From Mycobacterium sp. E1214 (GTDB taxonomy: Bacteria; Actinomycetota; Actinomycetes; Mycobacteriales; Mycobacteriaceae), in the NCBI RefSeq assembly GCF_001666755.1, contig NZ_LZJC01000028.1:1-56648 (forward strand): a stretch of 56,648 nucleotides of DNA, in the 5' to 3' direction. Below, in pieces: positions 17,916 through 26,563 of this stretch; the first letter of the stretch is position 1, and each line of letters opens with the position of its first letter. A program made the position numbers and the translations under genes. The notes beneath the pieces are model-generated. The model saw only the letters and a list, made by a program, of their open reading frames with translations, was not told where the DNA came from and ran no database searches.

Positions 17916-18346
17916 GGAAGCTCGAATCCCGTGGACGACCCTGTGTTTCGGAGGCAAACCGTTCTGCCAACGTACATCTCGCCCGCCATCGCCTCGGCAA
18001 TCTGCGGATCGTCGCTGCGTGCGACGACTCTTCGCCCGTCGGACAGGTGCGCGATGGTCGGTGTCCATCGAGGTCGCCCGTCTCGGTCGTATTCGACCGT
18101 GTACCCGTCCACTGTCGCGCGACCGGTCGCCTCGTCGACGCCTGCGACGGCCAGCCGCGATGAATCGATCGGAGTTTGTTCGTCTGCCGTGTCGATCAGT
18201 CGCCACCCGGTTGGTGGAGGGGTGGCCGACCACACACCGACCGAATGTTTCGTCGAATACCAACCGAGGCCGGTGACGACGTCGTCCCCGCGATGGGTGA
18301 CTTCGCCTACGCCGACCGCCACCGGAGTACGCGCTTCTACCGACAA
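17912..18346 (-). CDS. Thiolase-like protein with the catalytic core missing
   Basis: The 144-aa product joins the first residues of an acetyl-CoA acetyltransferase-like protein (RTPVAVGVGEVTHR) directly to the C-terminal add-on domain of the same family (VVTGLGWYSTKHSVGVWSATPP and GYTVEYDRDGRP). The whole thiolase core of several hundred residues, with its active-site Cys and His, is absent. The frame is open and coupled by a 4-bp overlap to the dehydrogenase gene, so translation may still serve that coupling. It is best read as an in-frame internal deletion; a functional small domain protein is the alternative. Confidence 0.65.
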   Translation of the reverse strand: MSVEARTPVAVGVGEVTHRGDDVVTGLGWYSTKHSVGVWSATPPPTGWRLIDTADEQTPIDSSRLAVAGVDEATGRATVDGYTVEYDRDGRPRWTPTIAHLSDGRRVVARSDDPQIAEAMAGEMYVGRTVCLRNTGSSTGFELP

Positions 18347-18450
18347 TCGATCACTCGCTCAGGGCCACGGGCTGTTGTGAGACACGAATGCGATGGTGTC
18401 ATATCTGCAGTCAAGCCACAATGGTGTGCGCCCGCGGCATACTGGCTGTT

Positions 18451-19080
18451 GTGTCGACGAAGTTGGTGCGATGGGGTGCCGCCGCGCCGTCAGATCGTGA
18501 TTCCGCTCGCGACCGATTGCTAGATGCTGCCGAGCGGTGCCTAGAGAGTTGCGGCGTGGTAGGCACGACCATGGAGGACATCGGCAGAACAGCGGGTGTC
18601 TCCAGGGCAACGGTGTATCGCTACTTCCCTAATCGGGAGGCGGTGATGTCGGGCGTCATCATTCGCGCCGCCGAGCGCTATCTCGATCGCATCAACCCCC
18701 GGATCGCGGAGCACACCGATCTGGGCTCCGCTCTCGTCGATTTCGTGGAATACACAGTTGAGGCCGCGCGCCGCGAAGAGATCATCGGATTGTTGTTCGG
18801 CAGCGACGAGGAACTCGCCGGCGTTGGCCTCGCGGCGGGGACCTCGACGTCACTCTTCGAACTCGTCACCGAGTTTCTCCGTCCCATCTTCAGGAGACAC
18901 TGGAGTTACGTAGAACCGGGCGTCTCCGTCGACGACGCCGCCGAGTGGGTTCTCCGCACGATACTGAGCCTGCTGACTGTTCGAGGACCGCGGGAGCGCA
19001 GTCGTGACGGGCTCCGGACATTTCTTTCAAGGTTTCTCCTTCCCGCAATCCTGGCGAGCGACCATTGTCGACCGATGTGA
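18451..19080 (+). CDS. TetR family transcriptional regulator
   Basis: The product (209 aa from GTG 18451; upstream ATGs at 18388 and 18421 also in frame) has the TetR helix-turn-helix with TTMEDIGRTAGVSRATVYRYFPNRE and a ligand-binding C-terminal domain. It is divergent from the dehydrogenase operon and runs toward the thioesterase and hydrolase genes, so it may control either. No ribosome site decides the start. Confidence 0.87.
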   Translation: MSTKLVRWGAAAPSDRDSARDRLLDAAERCLESCGVVGTTMEDIGRTAGVSRATVYRYFPNREAVMSGVIIRAAERYLDRINPRIAEHTDLGSALVDFVEYTVEAARREEIIGLLFGSDEELAGVGLAAGTSTSLFELVTEFLRPIFRRHWSYVEPGVSVDDAAEWVLRTILSLLTVRGPRERSRDGLRTFLSRFLLPAILASDHCRPM

Positions 19081-19127
19081 CAGACAAGGCGTAATGTCTC
19101 AACCACAGCTGAGGTAGGAGGCCGGAC

Positions 19128-19571
19128 ATGTCTGTGCAGTTCACCGCGTTCAACCAGCAGGTCGCTGAACAACTGCAGAGCGCAGCAGAAACCACGGGCG
19201 GGCTGGCCGGTTACCTCGGCTTCCGGCACACTGAATTCACTGCTGGACGGCTCGTCGCGGAGATGGACGCACGCGACGACCTGAAGACGCCTTTCGGCAA
19301 CTTGCATGGCGGCTGCTTGTCGGCCATGGTCGACCATTGCCTTGGAGTGGTGTTTTATCCCGTGATTCCGATGGGATCCTGGGTCGCGACGACGGAGTTC
19401 AAACTGAATTTGCTTCGTCCAGTCTCCAGCGGAACCTGTGTAGCCACGGCTGAGATCATCTCGCTGGGCAGAACCAGCGGTGTGGCACGTATCGACATCT
19501 GCAACGACGGCAGAGCGGTGTGTGCGGCGCAGGGCACCGTCACCGTCGTCGCACCGAAGGCCATCTCTTGA
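19128..19571 (+). CDS. PaaI-family hotdog thioesterase
   Basis: The 147-aa protein has the hotdog thioesterase pattern: FGNLHGGCLSAMVDHCLG with the helix-start His-Gly-Gly, then VATTEFKLNLLRPV and the strand GTCVATAEIISLGRTSGVARIDI. It should hydrolyse an acyl-CoA. GAGGTAGGAGG precedes the ATG. The stop overlaps the ATG of the next gene (TGATG), so the two are co-translated; they may release and process an acyl or ester intermediate. Confidence 0.87.
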   Translation: MSVQFTAFNQQVAEQLQSAAETTGGLAGYLGFRHTEFTAGRLVAEMDARDDLKTPFGNLHGGCLSAMVDHCLGVVFYPVIPMGSWVATTEFKLNLLRPVSSGTCVATAEIISLGRTSGVARIDICNDGRAVCAAQGTVTVVAPKAIS

Positions 19572-20482
19572 TGTCTGCAAACAGAGCACATGATTCGTCC
19601 GCTCCTGTCGTCGAGCGCGTGCCCACGGTGGATGGGCTCTCGCTGGCGGTCGACTTCTACCGCTGTGACGGACCGCGGGCGGTCGTGTTGCTCCTTCACG
19701 GCGGTGGTCAGAGCCGGCACGCCTGGGATGTCACCGCCCAACGATTGCATCAGCGGGGCTACACCGTTGCCGCCTACGACGCAAGGGGACATGGTGACAG
19801 CGACTGGGATCCAGACGGACGCTATGACATCGAACGGCTGGGGTCCGACCTGTTGGCCGTGCGCGCGTACGCCGGCTCCGCCCGCCCAGTTGCCGCGATC
19901 GGGGCATCGTTGGGCGGTTTGACCATCCTCGGCACGCACTTGCTCGCCCCATCGGAGCTATGGCAGGCCGTCGTCCTGGTTGACATCACTCCGCGAATGC
20001 AGATGCACGGCGCCCGCCGAGTCCTATCGTTCATGTCGGCCCATCCCGAAGGTTTCGACAGCCTAGAGTCGGCCGCTGACGTGATCGCCGCCTACAACCC
20101 GCACCGCCCTCGCCCCGAAAACGTCGACGGCCTTCAAAAAGTCCTCCGCCGACGTGGAGACGGTCGCTGGGCCTGGCGATGGGATCCGGCGTTTGCGACG
20201 TCGAATTTTCAGTTCCTGCAGAGTGATTCAGACGACGGCGCAGAGGAGTTCGAGATGATGAGCGCATTCCTTGTCGATGGCGCGCGACAGGTGTCCGCGC
20301 CGGCGCTGCTGGTCCGCGGCCTGCTGTCGGACATAGTCTCCGAAGAGACAGTGAAGGATTTCCTCACCTTGGTTCCCCACGCGCAAACCGTTGACGTGTC
20401 GGGCGCGGGCCACATGGTTGCTGGCGACAACAACGACGCATTCTCGACGGCGGTCGTCGACTTTCTCGACCGTACCGTTTGA
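19571..20482 (+). CDS. Alpha/beta hydrolase
   Basis: The 303-aa protein is an alpha/beta-fold hydrolase: the oxyanion region LLLHGGGQSRHAW, the nucleophile elbow GASLGG, the acid in the LVRGLLSDIVSEE region, and the catalytic His in SGAGHMVAGD. The ATG at 19571 shares its base with the thioesterase stop. An upstream in-frame extension lies inside the thioesterase and is not used. Substrate class (ester or lactone) cannot be told. Confidence 0.88.
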   Translation: MSANRAHDSSAPVVERVPTVDGLSLAVDFYRCDGPRAVVLLLHGGGQSRHAWDVTAQRLHQRGYTVAAYDARGHGDSDWDPDGRYDIERLGSDLLAVRAYAGSARPVAAIGASLGGLTILGTHLLAPSELWQAVVLVDITPRMQMHGARRVLSFMSAHPEGFDSLESAADVIAAYNPHRPRPENVDGLQKVLRRRGDGRWAWRWDPAFATSNFQFLQSDSDDGAEEFEMMSAFLVDGARQVSAPALLVRGLLSDIVSEETVKDFLTLVPHAQTVDVSGAGHMVAGDNNDAFSTAVVDFLDRTV

Positions 20483-20535
20483 CGCCAGTCGTCGGGCTGC
20501 GCGGGAGATCCCAGTTCGCCACCTATTCTGCTCGT

Positions 20536-21153
20536 ATGCCAACTGATTCGGCGCGGATGTCGTTTCGCCGACATATCCGCGAGCAGGTCTTGAGGGCGAC
20601 ACGGGAACTCACCATTGAGAAGGGCTGGGAACAAGTCCGAGTGAGTGAGGTCGCCGAACTTGTCGGCGTCTCCCGACCGACGCTATACAAGGAGTTCGGC
20701 GATAAGCAGGGACTTGGTGACGCGCTCGTGGTGGCCGAGGGTCAGCGCTTCCTGGAGGGTATCCACGCCATCCTCGCCGAACACACCGGCGACGTTCAGG
20801 GCGGCATCACCGCAGCGGTGCGGTTCACCCTGCGTGAAGCAGAAGCCAGTCCGCTCCTGAAGTCGGTGCTGACGTCCAGCCACTCAGGGGATGATCGCGC
20901 CGGTGCGCCGACGACGGGCGTTCTTCCTCTCCTGCCGACATCGGCGTCCCTGCTCCAGCTCTCCTCCGCGGCTTTGGTCGCGTGGTTTCACGACCACTTC
21001 GCCGATCTCGACTCCGAAGACGTCGAGGAGGTCGCAGACGTTCTGGTGCGGCTCACCGTGAGTCACGTCGTCCTTCCCTCCGCGGACATCGCCACCACGG
21101 GTGCGCGGATCTCGCGGGTGGCGCTCCGCTACCTCGGCGTTGGCTATAGATAG
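20536..21153 (+). CDS. TetR family transcriptional regulator
   Basis: The 205-aa product has the TetR DNA-binding domain (EQVRVSEVAELVGVSRPTLYKEFGDKQGLGDAL) and an all-helical effector domain. The ATG at 20536 lies 51 bp after the hydrolase stop; the open frame reaches back to the hydrolase but without conserved residues. It is in line with the thioesterase and hydrolase genes and may regulate them. Confidence 0.87.
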   Translation: MPTDSARMSFRRHIREQVLRATRELTIEKGWEQVRVSEVAELVGVSRPTLYKEFGDKQGLGDALVVAEGQRFLEGIHAILAEHTGDVQGGITAAVRFTLREAEASPLLKSVLTSSHSGDDRAGAPTTGVLPLLPTSASLLQLSSAALVAWFHDHFADLDSEDVEEVADVLVRLTVSHVVLPSADIATTGARISRVALRYLGVGYR

Positions 21154-21300
21154 CTGTGACTTGAGCGGTCTTAGCCTCGATCCACTGACAATGGACTGTT
21201 TGTCGGGGTGTCGGGATAAGGAAAGTGCGTTCTGAGCTGGGAAGATTGATATTGTTCAGGCAACAATCGGTCCAGTTCGAGAACGGCACTTCCGGCGCGA

Positions 21301-21735
21301 GTGTCCCACACGTTCACCCCGCGGTCCGATGTGTTCGATGAGGACATCTGGTGTCGTGCGCGGGCCTGGTGCCGGTGATGGCGCTGGCTGAGCAGGCAGG
21401 CCTATCGGAGTTGTTGGCCAACAAGATTCACATCGCAGCTCCCAGGGTCAAGTCGAGGTCGGCCAATCCGGCTCCGAAACTGGCCACCCTGATCGCGAGC
21501 ATGTACGCGGGCGCGGATTACATCGATGATGTCGACCTGGTCCGCGCTGGCGGCATAAAAACCCTTTTTCCGCCGGGTGTATCCCCCGTCAACGATGGGA
21601 ACGCTGTTGCGGGAGTTCACTTTCGGTTATGCCCGCCAATTGGATTCGGTGCTGGCCGAGCATCTGGCCGGCTTGTGTGACCGGGTGAATCTGCTGCCCG
21701 GCGCGCAGGCTCGGGCCTTCATCGAACACCCGGGG
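21301..21735 (+). mobile_element. IS1380-family transposase remnant
   Basis: Three frame-shifted pieces together read like the N-terminal part of an IS1380-type transposase: VSHTFTPRSDV from 21301, then CAGLVPVMALAEQAGLSELL with LATLIASMYAGADYIDD from 21351, then STMGTLLREFTFGYARQLD from about 21590. The match stops near 21735. At least two frameshifts and a missing C-terminus show that it is dead. It separates the left cargo segment from the CYP153 segment. Confidence 0.75.
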
Positions 21736-21795
21736 AGAGGCGACGCTGCAGAAAGACGCCGCAAAGGTCGGGATCTCCGGACCCGCCGGGACAGC

Positions 21796-22806
21796 TCAAT
21801 GTGGTGAGAGCCGAAACTCGCTCGGAGAGCGGCCGGTCCATCGCTTGAAGGCGTGTGAGAAGTTGGCGAGGTCGCTGTATCCGAGATCCGTGGCGATCTC
21901 ACTCACCGATAGGGATCGGTCGAGTAGCTGCAGCATCGCGCGCTCGCGCAGGAATGCTTGGCGCAACTCGCGAAAGGTGGTCTCCTCTTCGGAGAGGCGC
22001 CGCTTGAGTGTGCTGGTGGACATCGACAGCTCATGTGCGAACCAATGTTTACTTCGGCGTCCGGGCTCCTTCTGCAGCAGCCGTCTCACCTTCTCCGAGA
22101 ACGACGTGGTTTCGCTCCGCTGGTCGAGAGTTCGCTGCAGATCGACGATGGCGAGTCGGTATGCGACGGGATCGGAGAACCGGCACACCTCGTTGAGCGT
22201 GTCCGCGGGAACATGGAGGAAGGACATCGGAGCGTCGAAGAACAGGCGCCCGGCGGTAAGGTCGTCCTCGCGATCTTTCAAGGCGGCGGGCGCTGGCCAA
22301 CTCAAGTGGAGTGTGAGGGTCGGCGCCGCACGGACGAGCATGTCCAGCAGTCGCAACAACGCCAACCCGGCGTACGTGACGGCGAGGCAGTCCAGGGCAC
22401 GATCGCTGGTGTGTCCCCAGAGCCCGACGGTGAGGCCTTGGTCATCTGGATGAAACTGTGCTTTGACAGCCGTCGTGATCAACGGCAGATAAGTCAGCAG
22501 CTCTACGATCTCGGCCACTGAGCCCGCGCTGACCAGCGGAACACTCAGCGGGCCGAAGGACGTCAACTGTGCCTGTTCGGCTAACGCAAATCCGAGCAGC
22601 GTTGCCTGATCGATGTCTAGACCGGGGTACGCCTCACGAAACCACCGTAACGGGGCCTGGATATCACGCTGAATCAGCGTCGCCTCGTCGGTTCCTTCGC
22701 GAGCCATGATGTTGCGAAGCCGCGCGACGGCGTCTGGGTCAAACGCCGGGCTCTCGAGCATTTGCACGAATGCGAGTGGGGGCACACCCGCGTCATTGGG
22801 GTTCAC
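21796..22806 (-). CDS. AraC family transcriptional regulator of the CYP153 operon
   Basis: The 336-aa protein has an N-terminal arabinose-binding-like domain (about 20-210) of the OruR type and a C-terminal AraC helix-turn-helix pair (STSTLKRRLSEEETTFREL and SVSEIATDLGYSDLANFSHAFKRWTG). It is divergent from the ferredoxin-CYP153-reductase operon with a 117-bp shared control region. Regulators of this type activate alkane hydroxylase genes in other bacteria, so alkane-responsive activation is the likely role. Confidence 0.9.
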   Translation of the reverse strand: MNPNDAGVPPLAFVQMLESPAFDPDAVARLRNIMAREGTDEATLIQRDIQAPLRWFREAYPGLDIDQATLLGFALAEQAQLTSFGPLSVPLVSAGSVAEIVELLTYLPLITTAVKAQFHPDDQGLTVGLWGHTSDRALDCLAVTYAGLALLRLLDMLVRAAPTLTLHLSWPAPAALKDREDDLTAGRLFFDAPMSFLHVPADTLNEVCRFSDPVAYRLAIVDLQRTLDQRSETTSFSEKVRRLLQKEPGRRSKHWFAHELSMSTSTLKRRLSEEETTFRELRQAFLRERAMLQLLDRSLSVSEIATDLGYSDLANFSHAFKRWTGRSPSEFRLSPH

Positions 22807-22832
22807 TGACCATGGCCCCTTTGAGCCGAAAT

Positions 22833-22896
22833 CACAAGTTTCTGACTCCGGCGAACATAGCCGCAGCGCTCATCTGGCGCAAGACTTGTGTCAAGT
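22833..22896. promoter_or_regulatory. Inverted repeats in the AraC/ferredoxin control region
   Basis: ACTTG-TGT-CAAGT at 22884-22896 is a perfect 5-3-5 palindrome, and CACAAGT at 22833-22839 is an inverted copy of its ACTTGTG half. They lie 28-91 bp before the ferredoxin ATG, between the divergent genes, where the AraC protein would act. AAGGAG at 22911-22916 is the ferredoxin ribosome site. Confidence 0.5.
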
Positions 22897-22923
22897 AACT
22901 GAGGACACGCAAGGAGCCTGGCT

Positions 22924-23244
22924 ATGGCAGTTGTCACATTTGTCTCCCACGGCGGCGAGAAGTATGAGGCGCCTCTCGAGGAAGGTCAGTCACTGATGCG
23001 GGTCGCGACCAACAATGCGGTGCCCGGCATCGACGGCGACTGCGGAGGCGAAGCCGCGTGCGGCACCTGCCATGTGATCGTCGATCCGCAATGGTCCGAT
23101 CGGGTCGGCCTCTCCGGGGCCAATGAAGAGGAGATGCTCGCGATGAACCCCGAGCGTCAGCCGACCTCCCGGCTGTCCTGCCAGATGCAGGTCTCTGAGG
23201 CGTGGGACGGTTTGATCGTCCATCTGCCCGAGTTCCAACTGTGA
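22924..23244 (+). CDS. 2Fe-2S ferredoxin (CYP153 electron donor)
   Basis: The 106-aa protein is an adrenodoxin-type [2Fe-2S] ferredoxin. The cluster cysteines are C40, C46, C49 and C86 (CGGEAACGTC and LSCQ). It would pass electrons from the reductase encoded downstream to the P450. AAGGAG stands 7 bp before the ATG. It is the first gene of the ferredoxin-P450-reductase operon. Confidence 0.95.
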   Translation: MAVVTFVSHGGEKYEAPLEEGQSLMRVATNNAVPGIDGDCGGEAACGTCHVIVDPQWSDRVGLSGANEEEMLAMNPERQPTSRLSCQMQVSEAWDGLIVHLPEFQL

Positions 23245-23264
23245 TGACGAAAGAGAGGTGAGAC

Positions 23265-24656
23265 GTGAGCAATATTCGCGAGGCAGTCACTGCCAAGGCT
23301 CAGGCAACAATTCCGATGGACCGAATAATCCAGGGCGCCCACCTCTACGACAGAACGCGGCGCTGGGTCACCGGCACCAACGGTGAAAAAATCTTCATCG
23401 AGCGACCGATCCCGCCGGCTGACGAGGTTGAACTGACCGACATCGACCTTAGCAATCCTTTCCTCTATCGTCAGGGTCGCTGGAAGTCCTATTACGAGCG
23501 CCTACGCAACGAGGCTCCCGTGCACTATCAGGCCCACAGCGCGTTCGGCCCGTTCTGGTCGGTGACGCGGCATGCCGACATCGTGGCCGTCGACAAGAAC
23601 CACGAGGTCTTCTCCTCCGAGCCGTTCATCGTCATCGGGAGCCCGCCGCGCTTCCTCGACATTGCGATGTTCATCGCGATGGACCCCCCAAAACACGACC
23701 GGCAACGGCAGGCTGTCCAGGGTGTGGTCGCACCGAAGAACCTGCGTGAGATGGAGGGCCTCATCCGCGAGCGGGTGGTAGACGTGCTCGACGCTCTGCC
23801 GCTTGGCGAACCGTTCAACTGGGTGCAGCACGTCTCGATCGAGCTAACCGCGCGCATGCTGGCCACGCTGCTGGACTTCCCGTTCGAGCAGCGGCGCAAG
23901 CTCGTCCAATGGTCCGATCTCGCCACCTCCATGGAGCAAGCCAACGGTGGGCCCTCGGACAACGACGAGATATTTCGCGGCATGGTCGATATGGCTAGAG
24001 GTCTCAGCGCTCACTGGCGGGACAAGGCAGCCCGGACAGCTGCCGGAGAGCTGCCCGGCTTCGATCTGATCACCATGTTGCAGAGCGACGAGAGCACCAA
24101 GGACCTGATCGATCGCCCGATGGAGTTCTTGGGCAACTTGGTATTGCTGATCGTGGGTGGCAACGATACGACCCGCAATTCCATGAGCGGTGGTGTTCTG
24201 GCGCTGAACGAGTTCCCTGACCAGTTTGAGAAGCTGAAGGCGAACCCCGAGCTGATCCCCAACATGGTCTCGGAGATCATCCGGTGGCAAACCCCGCTCG
24301 CGCATATGCGCCGGATCGCCAAGGCCGACACTGTGCTCAACGGGCAGTTCATCCGCAAGGGCGACAAGGTCCTGATGTGGTACGCCTCGGGCAACCGCGA
24401 CGAGCGCGTGTTCGATCGGCCCGATGACCTGATTATCGATCGGGCCAACGCCCGTAACCACATCTCCTTCGGTTTCGGCGTGCACCGCTGTATGGGTAAC
24501 CGGCTGGCCGAGATGCAGTTGCGGATCCTGTGGGAGGAGCTGCTTCCGCGGTTCGAGAACATCGAGGTCGTCGGTGAGCCCGAGTACGTGCAGTCCAACT
24601 TCGTGAGGGGGATCAGTAAGCTGATGGTCCGCCTCACCCCGAAAGGTGGCGCATGA
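23265..24656 (+). CDS. CYP153-family cytochrome P450 alkane hydroxylase
   Basis: CYP153 enzymes hydroxylate medium-chain alkanes at the terminal carbon. The 463-aa protein carries the CYP153-typical I-helix GGNDTTRNSMSGG (about 299-311), the ExxR motif in SEIIRWQTPL, and the heme loop FGFGVHRCMGNRLAE with Cys 409. FIAMDPPKHD and VSIELTARMLATL also match the family. It has an N-terminal extension of about 50 residues before the TDIDLSNP region. Gene order AraC / ferredoxin-P450-reductase matches known CYP153 clusters. Its stop overlaps the reductase ATG by 4 bp. Confidence 0.94.
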   Translation: MSNIREAVTAKAQATIPMDRIIQGAHLYDRTRRWVTGTNGEKIFIERPIPPADEVELTDIDLSNPFLYRQGRWKSYYERLRNEAPVHYQAHSAFGPFWSVTRHADIVAVDKNHEVFSSEPFIVIGSPPRFLDIAMFIAMDPPKHDRQRQAVQGVVAPKNLREMEGLIRERVVDVLDALPLGEPFNWVQHVSIELTARMLATLLDFPFEQRRKLVQWSDLATSMEQANGGPSDNDEIFRGMVDMARGLSAHWRDKAARTAAGELPGFDLITMLQSDESTKDLIDRPMEFLGNLVLLIVGGNDTTRNSMSGGVLALNEFPDQFEKLKANPELIPNMVSEIIRWQTPLAHMRRIAKADTVLNGQFIRKGDKVLMWYASGNRDERVFDRPDDLIIDRANARNHISFGFGVHRCMGNRLAEMQLRILWEELLPRFENIEVVGEPEYVQSNFVRGISKLMVRLTPKGGA

Positions 24657-25855
24657 CCGTGCAGCGAGCGGTCATCGCGGGGGCCAGCCACGCGGGCACC
24701 CAGCTCGCCGCCAGTCTTCGCCGAGAAGGGTGGGACGGCGAAATCGTCCTCGTCGGCGATGAGTCGGCGTTGCCCTACCAGCGGCCCCCGCTGTCCAAGT
24801 CGTACCTGGCCGACAAATGCGAACTGGCCGAACTCGCGATCCGCAACTCGGATTTCTACGCCAAGCAGCGGATCCGACTCCTGGATGCGACGGTGGCGGC
24901 GGTCGACCGCTCGGCTGGTCATGTCGTGCTGAGTACCGGCGACGCACTGCCCTACGACAAGCTCGCGCTGTGCACTGGCGCCCGGCCTCGTCGGCTCCCC
25001 ACCCCGGGAGCGGACCTGGCCGGAGTCTTCTACCTACGCACCGCCGCGGACGGCGAGATGATCCGAGAGGCCGCCGGCCCCGGGCGTCGGGCGGTGATCG
25101 TCGGCGGCGGCTACATCGGACTGGAGACAGCCGCCTCGTTGCGTGCACTGGGTCTGGAGGTCACCCTGCTCGAGGCGACCGGGCGCGTCCTTGAACGGGT
25201 CACCGCCCCGGAGGTATCGGAGTTCTTCGACCGGATCCACCGGGAGGAGGGCGTCAACATCCGGACGGGCACGCTGGTCGAGGCTCTGTCCGGCGACGGC
25301 AGGGTCCGCGAAGTAATCCTGGCCGGTGGCGAATCAATTCCCGCCGACCTCGTCATTGTCGGCATCGGCGTGGAGCCGAACACCGAGCTCGCCGCCACCG
25401 CGGGCCTGGTCGTCGACAACGGCGTCGTGATCGACGATCAGGCCCGGACTAGCGACCCCGACATCGTGGCCGCCGGGGACTGCGCCAGCCACGACATGGC
25501 CCGTTACGGCCGTCGCATCCGCCTGGAGTCCGTGCCGAGCGCGGCCGAGCAGGCCAAGGTCGCCGCCGCGACCGTCTGTGGGAAGTCCAAGAAGATAGCG
25601 GCCCTTCCATGGTTCTGGTCAGATCAATACGACCTCAAGCTCCAGATCGCCGGTCTCAACACCGGGTACGACGAGGTCGTCCTCAGCGGCGACCCGACCC
25701 GGGAGCGCGACTTCACCTGCTTCTACCTCCGTGCCGGCGAGCTTCTTGCCGCCGACTGCATCAACCGTCCCCGCGACTTCATGTTCAGCAAGCGGGTCAT
25801 CACGCAGCAAGTCGCCGTCGAACGGGCCGAACTGTTGCTCGCCGGCTCGGACTGA
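24653..25855 (+). CDS. FAD-dependent ferredoxin reductase
   Basis: The 400-aa protein is a putidaredoxin-reductase-type flavoprotein: FAD site AGASHAGTQLAASLR at the N-terminus, RPPLSKSYL, the NAD(P)H site VIVGGGYIGLETAASL (about 143-158), the second FAD site IVAAGDCASHD, and a C-terminal reductase domain with FWSDQYDLKLQIAG. It completes the three-part P450 system. The ATG overlaps the P450 stop by 4 bp. Confidence 0.94.
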   Translation: MTVQRAVIAGASHAGTQLAASLRREGWDGEIVLVGDESALPYQRPPLSKSYLADKCELAELAIRNSDFYAKQRIRLLDATVAAVDRSAGHVVLSTGDALPYDKLALCTGARPRRLPTPGADLAGVFYLRTAADGEMIREAAGPGRRAVIVGGGYIGLETAASLRALGLEVTLLEATGRVLERVTAPEVSEFFDRIHREEGVNIRTGTLVEALSGDGRVREVILAGGESIPADLVIVGIGVEPNTELAATAGLVVDNGVVIDDQARTSDPDIVAAGDCASHDMARYGRRIRLESVPSAAEQAKVAAATVCGKSKKIAALPWFWSDQYDLKLQIAGLNTGYDEVVLSGDPTRERDFTCFYLRAGELLAADCINRPRDFMFSKRVITQQVAVERAELLLAGSD

Positions 25856-26069
25856 GGTGCCGGCGGTGCGTAGGCGGTGGGAACGACGACGGCGGATGCG
25901 ACGCGTGTCTTGGAGAGGTACTTCAGTGACAATTGCCATCCAGCCCCGCTGGCAAAGGAACGCTAGCGGCTGCCCGGCGGTCGCCTTGGCGCAGCGCATC
26001 AGGACCTAGTGGGGTTTCCCAACGAGCATGACGATTCTTTCCGGAGGAGCAGCGTCAGAAGTCGGTGCC

Positions 26070-26091
26070 TGTTCTGTTCTGTTCTGTTCTG
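26070..26091 (+). repeat. Pentanucleotide tandem repeat
   Basis: Four tandem GTTCT units occupy 26071-26090, with partial units on both sides, about 25-45 bp before the SCP2-like gene. Copy-number change by slippage would alter promoter or leader spacing. Confidence 0.8.
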
Positions 26092-26116
26092 ACAATGAGG
26101 TTAGTTGAGGTTGACG

Positions 26117-26527
26117 GTGGCGGTATTTAGGGACGAGGACGAGGTCTATGCCTTCCTGGGCGGGATCTTTCGGCGGGGTTTGGAGAAGGAGGGTCTGGCG
26201 GACAAGCTCGCGAATTCGGGTGTGGTGTTGCGGGTGCATTACACAGATCCGGATGCGGTTGTGACGGTGGACATGCCGAACAAGGTGGTGGAGACCGGAG
26301 CGGCCAGTACCGCGGTGCCCAACGTGGAGTTGTTCATGTCGGCAGACACGGGGAACAAGTTCTGGTTGGGGAAGGTGAACTTGACGATGGCGATGGCCAA
26401 GGGAACGGTACGTGCGAAAGGTCCGGTGCCGAAGTTGATCAAGTTGATCCCGCAGGCCAAGAACCTGTTCCCCGAGTACCGGTTGATGCTGGAGAGCCAG
26501 AATCGGCAGGACCTCATCGATGCGTGA
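26117..26527 (+). CDS. SCP2 sterol-binding-domain-like protein
   Basis: The 136-aa protein looks like an SCP2-type lipid-binding domain: the strand LRVHYTDPDAVVTVDM, then VELFMSADTGNKFWLGKVNLTMAMAKG, the pattern in which SCP2 domains bind lipid in a groove, and the LIPQAKNLFPEYRLML helix. GTG at 26117 is chosen since GAGG ends 6 bp before it; TTG codons at 26105 and 26111 are in frame. It stands 36 bp before the acyl-CoA ligase gene and may carry the lipid substrate. Confidence 0.72.
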   Translation: MAVFRDEDEVYAFLGGIFRRGLEKEGLADKLANSGVVLRVHYTDPDAVVTVDMPNKVVETGAASTAVPNVELFMSADTGNKFWLGKVNLTMAMAKGTVRAKGPVPKLIKLIPQAKNLFPEYRLMLESQNRQDLIDA

Positions 26528-26563
26528 CCCTCGCCTCACCGCGGGCTGTAGGGCGGGTGTGCG

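Noticed and set aside
25927..26010. A 27-codon frame after the ferredoxin reductase with a GGAGAG upstream
   Set aside because: Too short and without similarity; the ribosome site could be chance.
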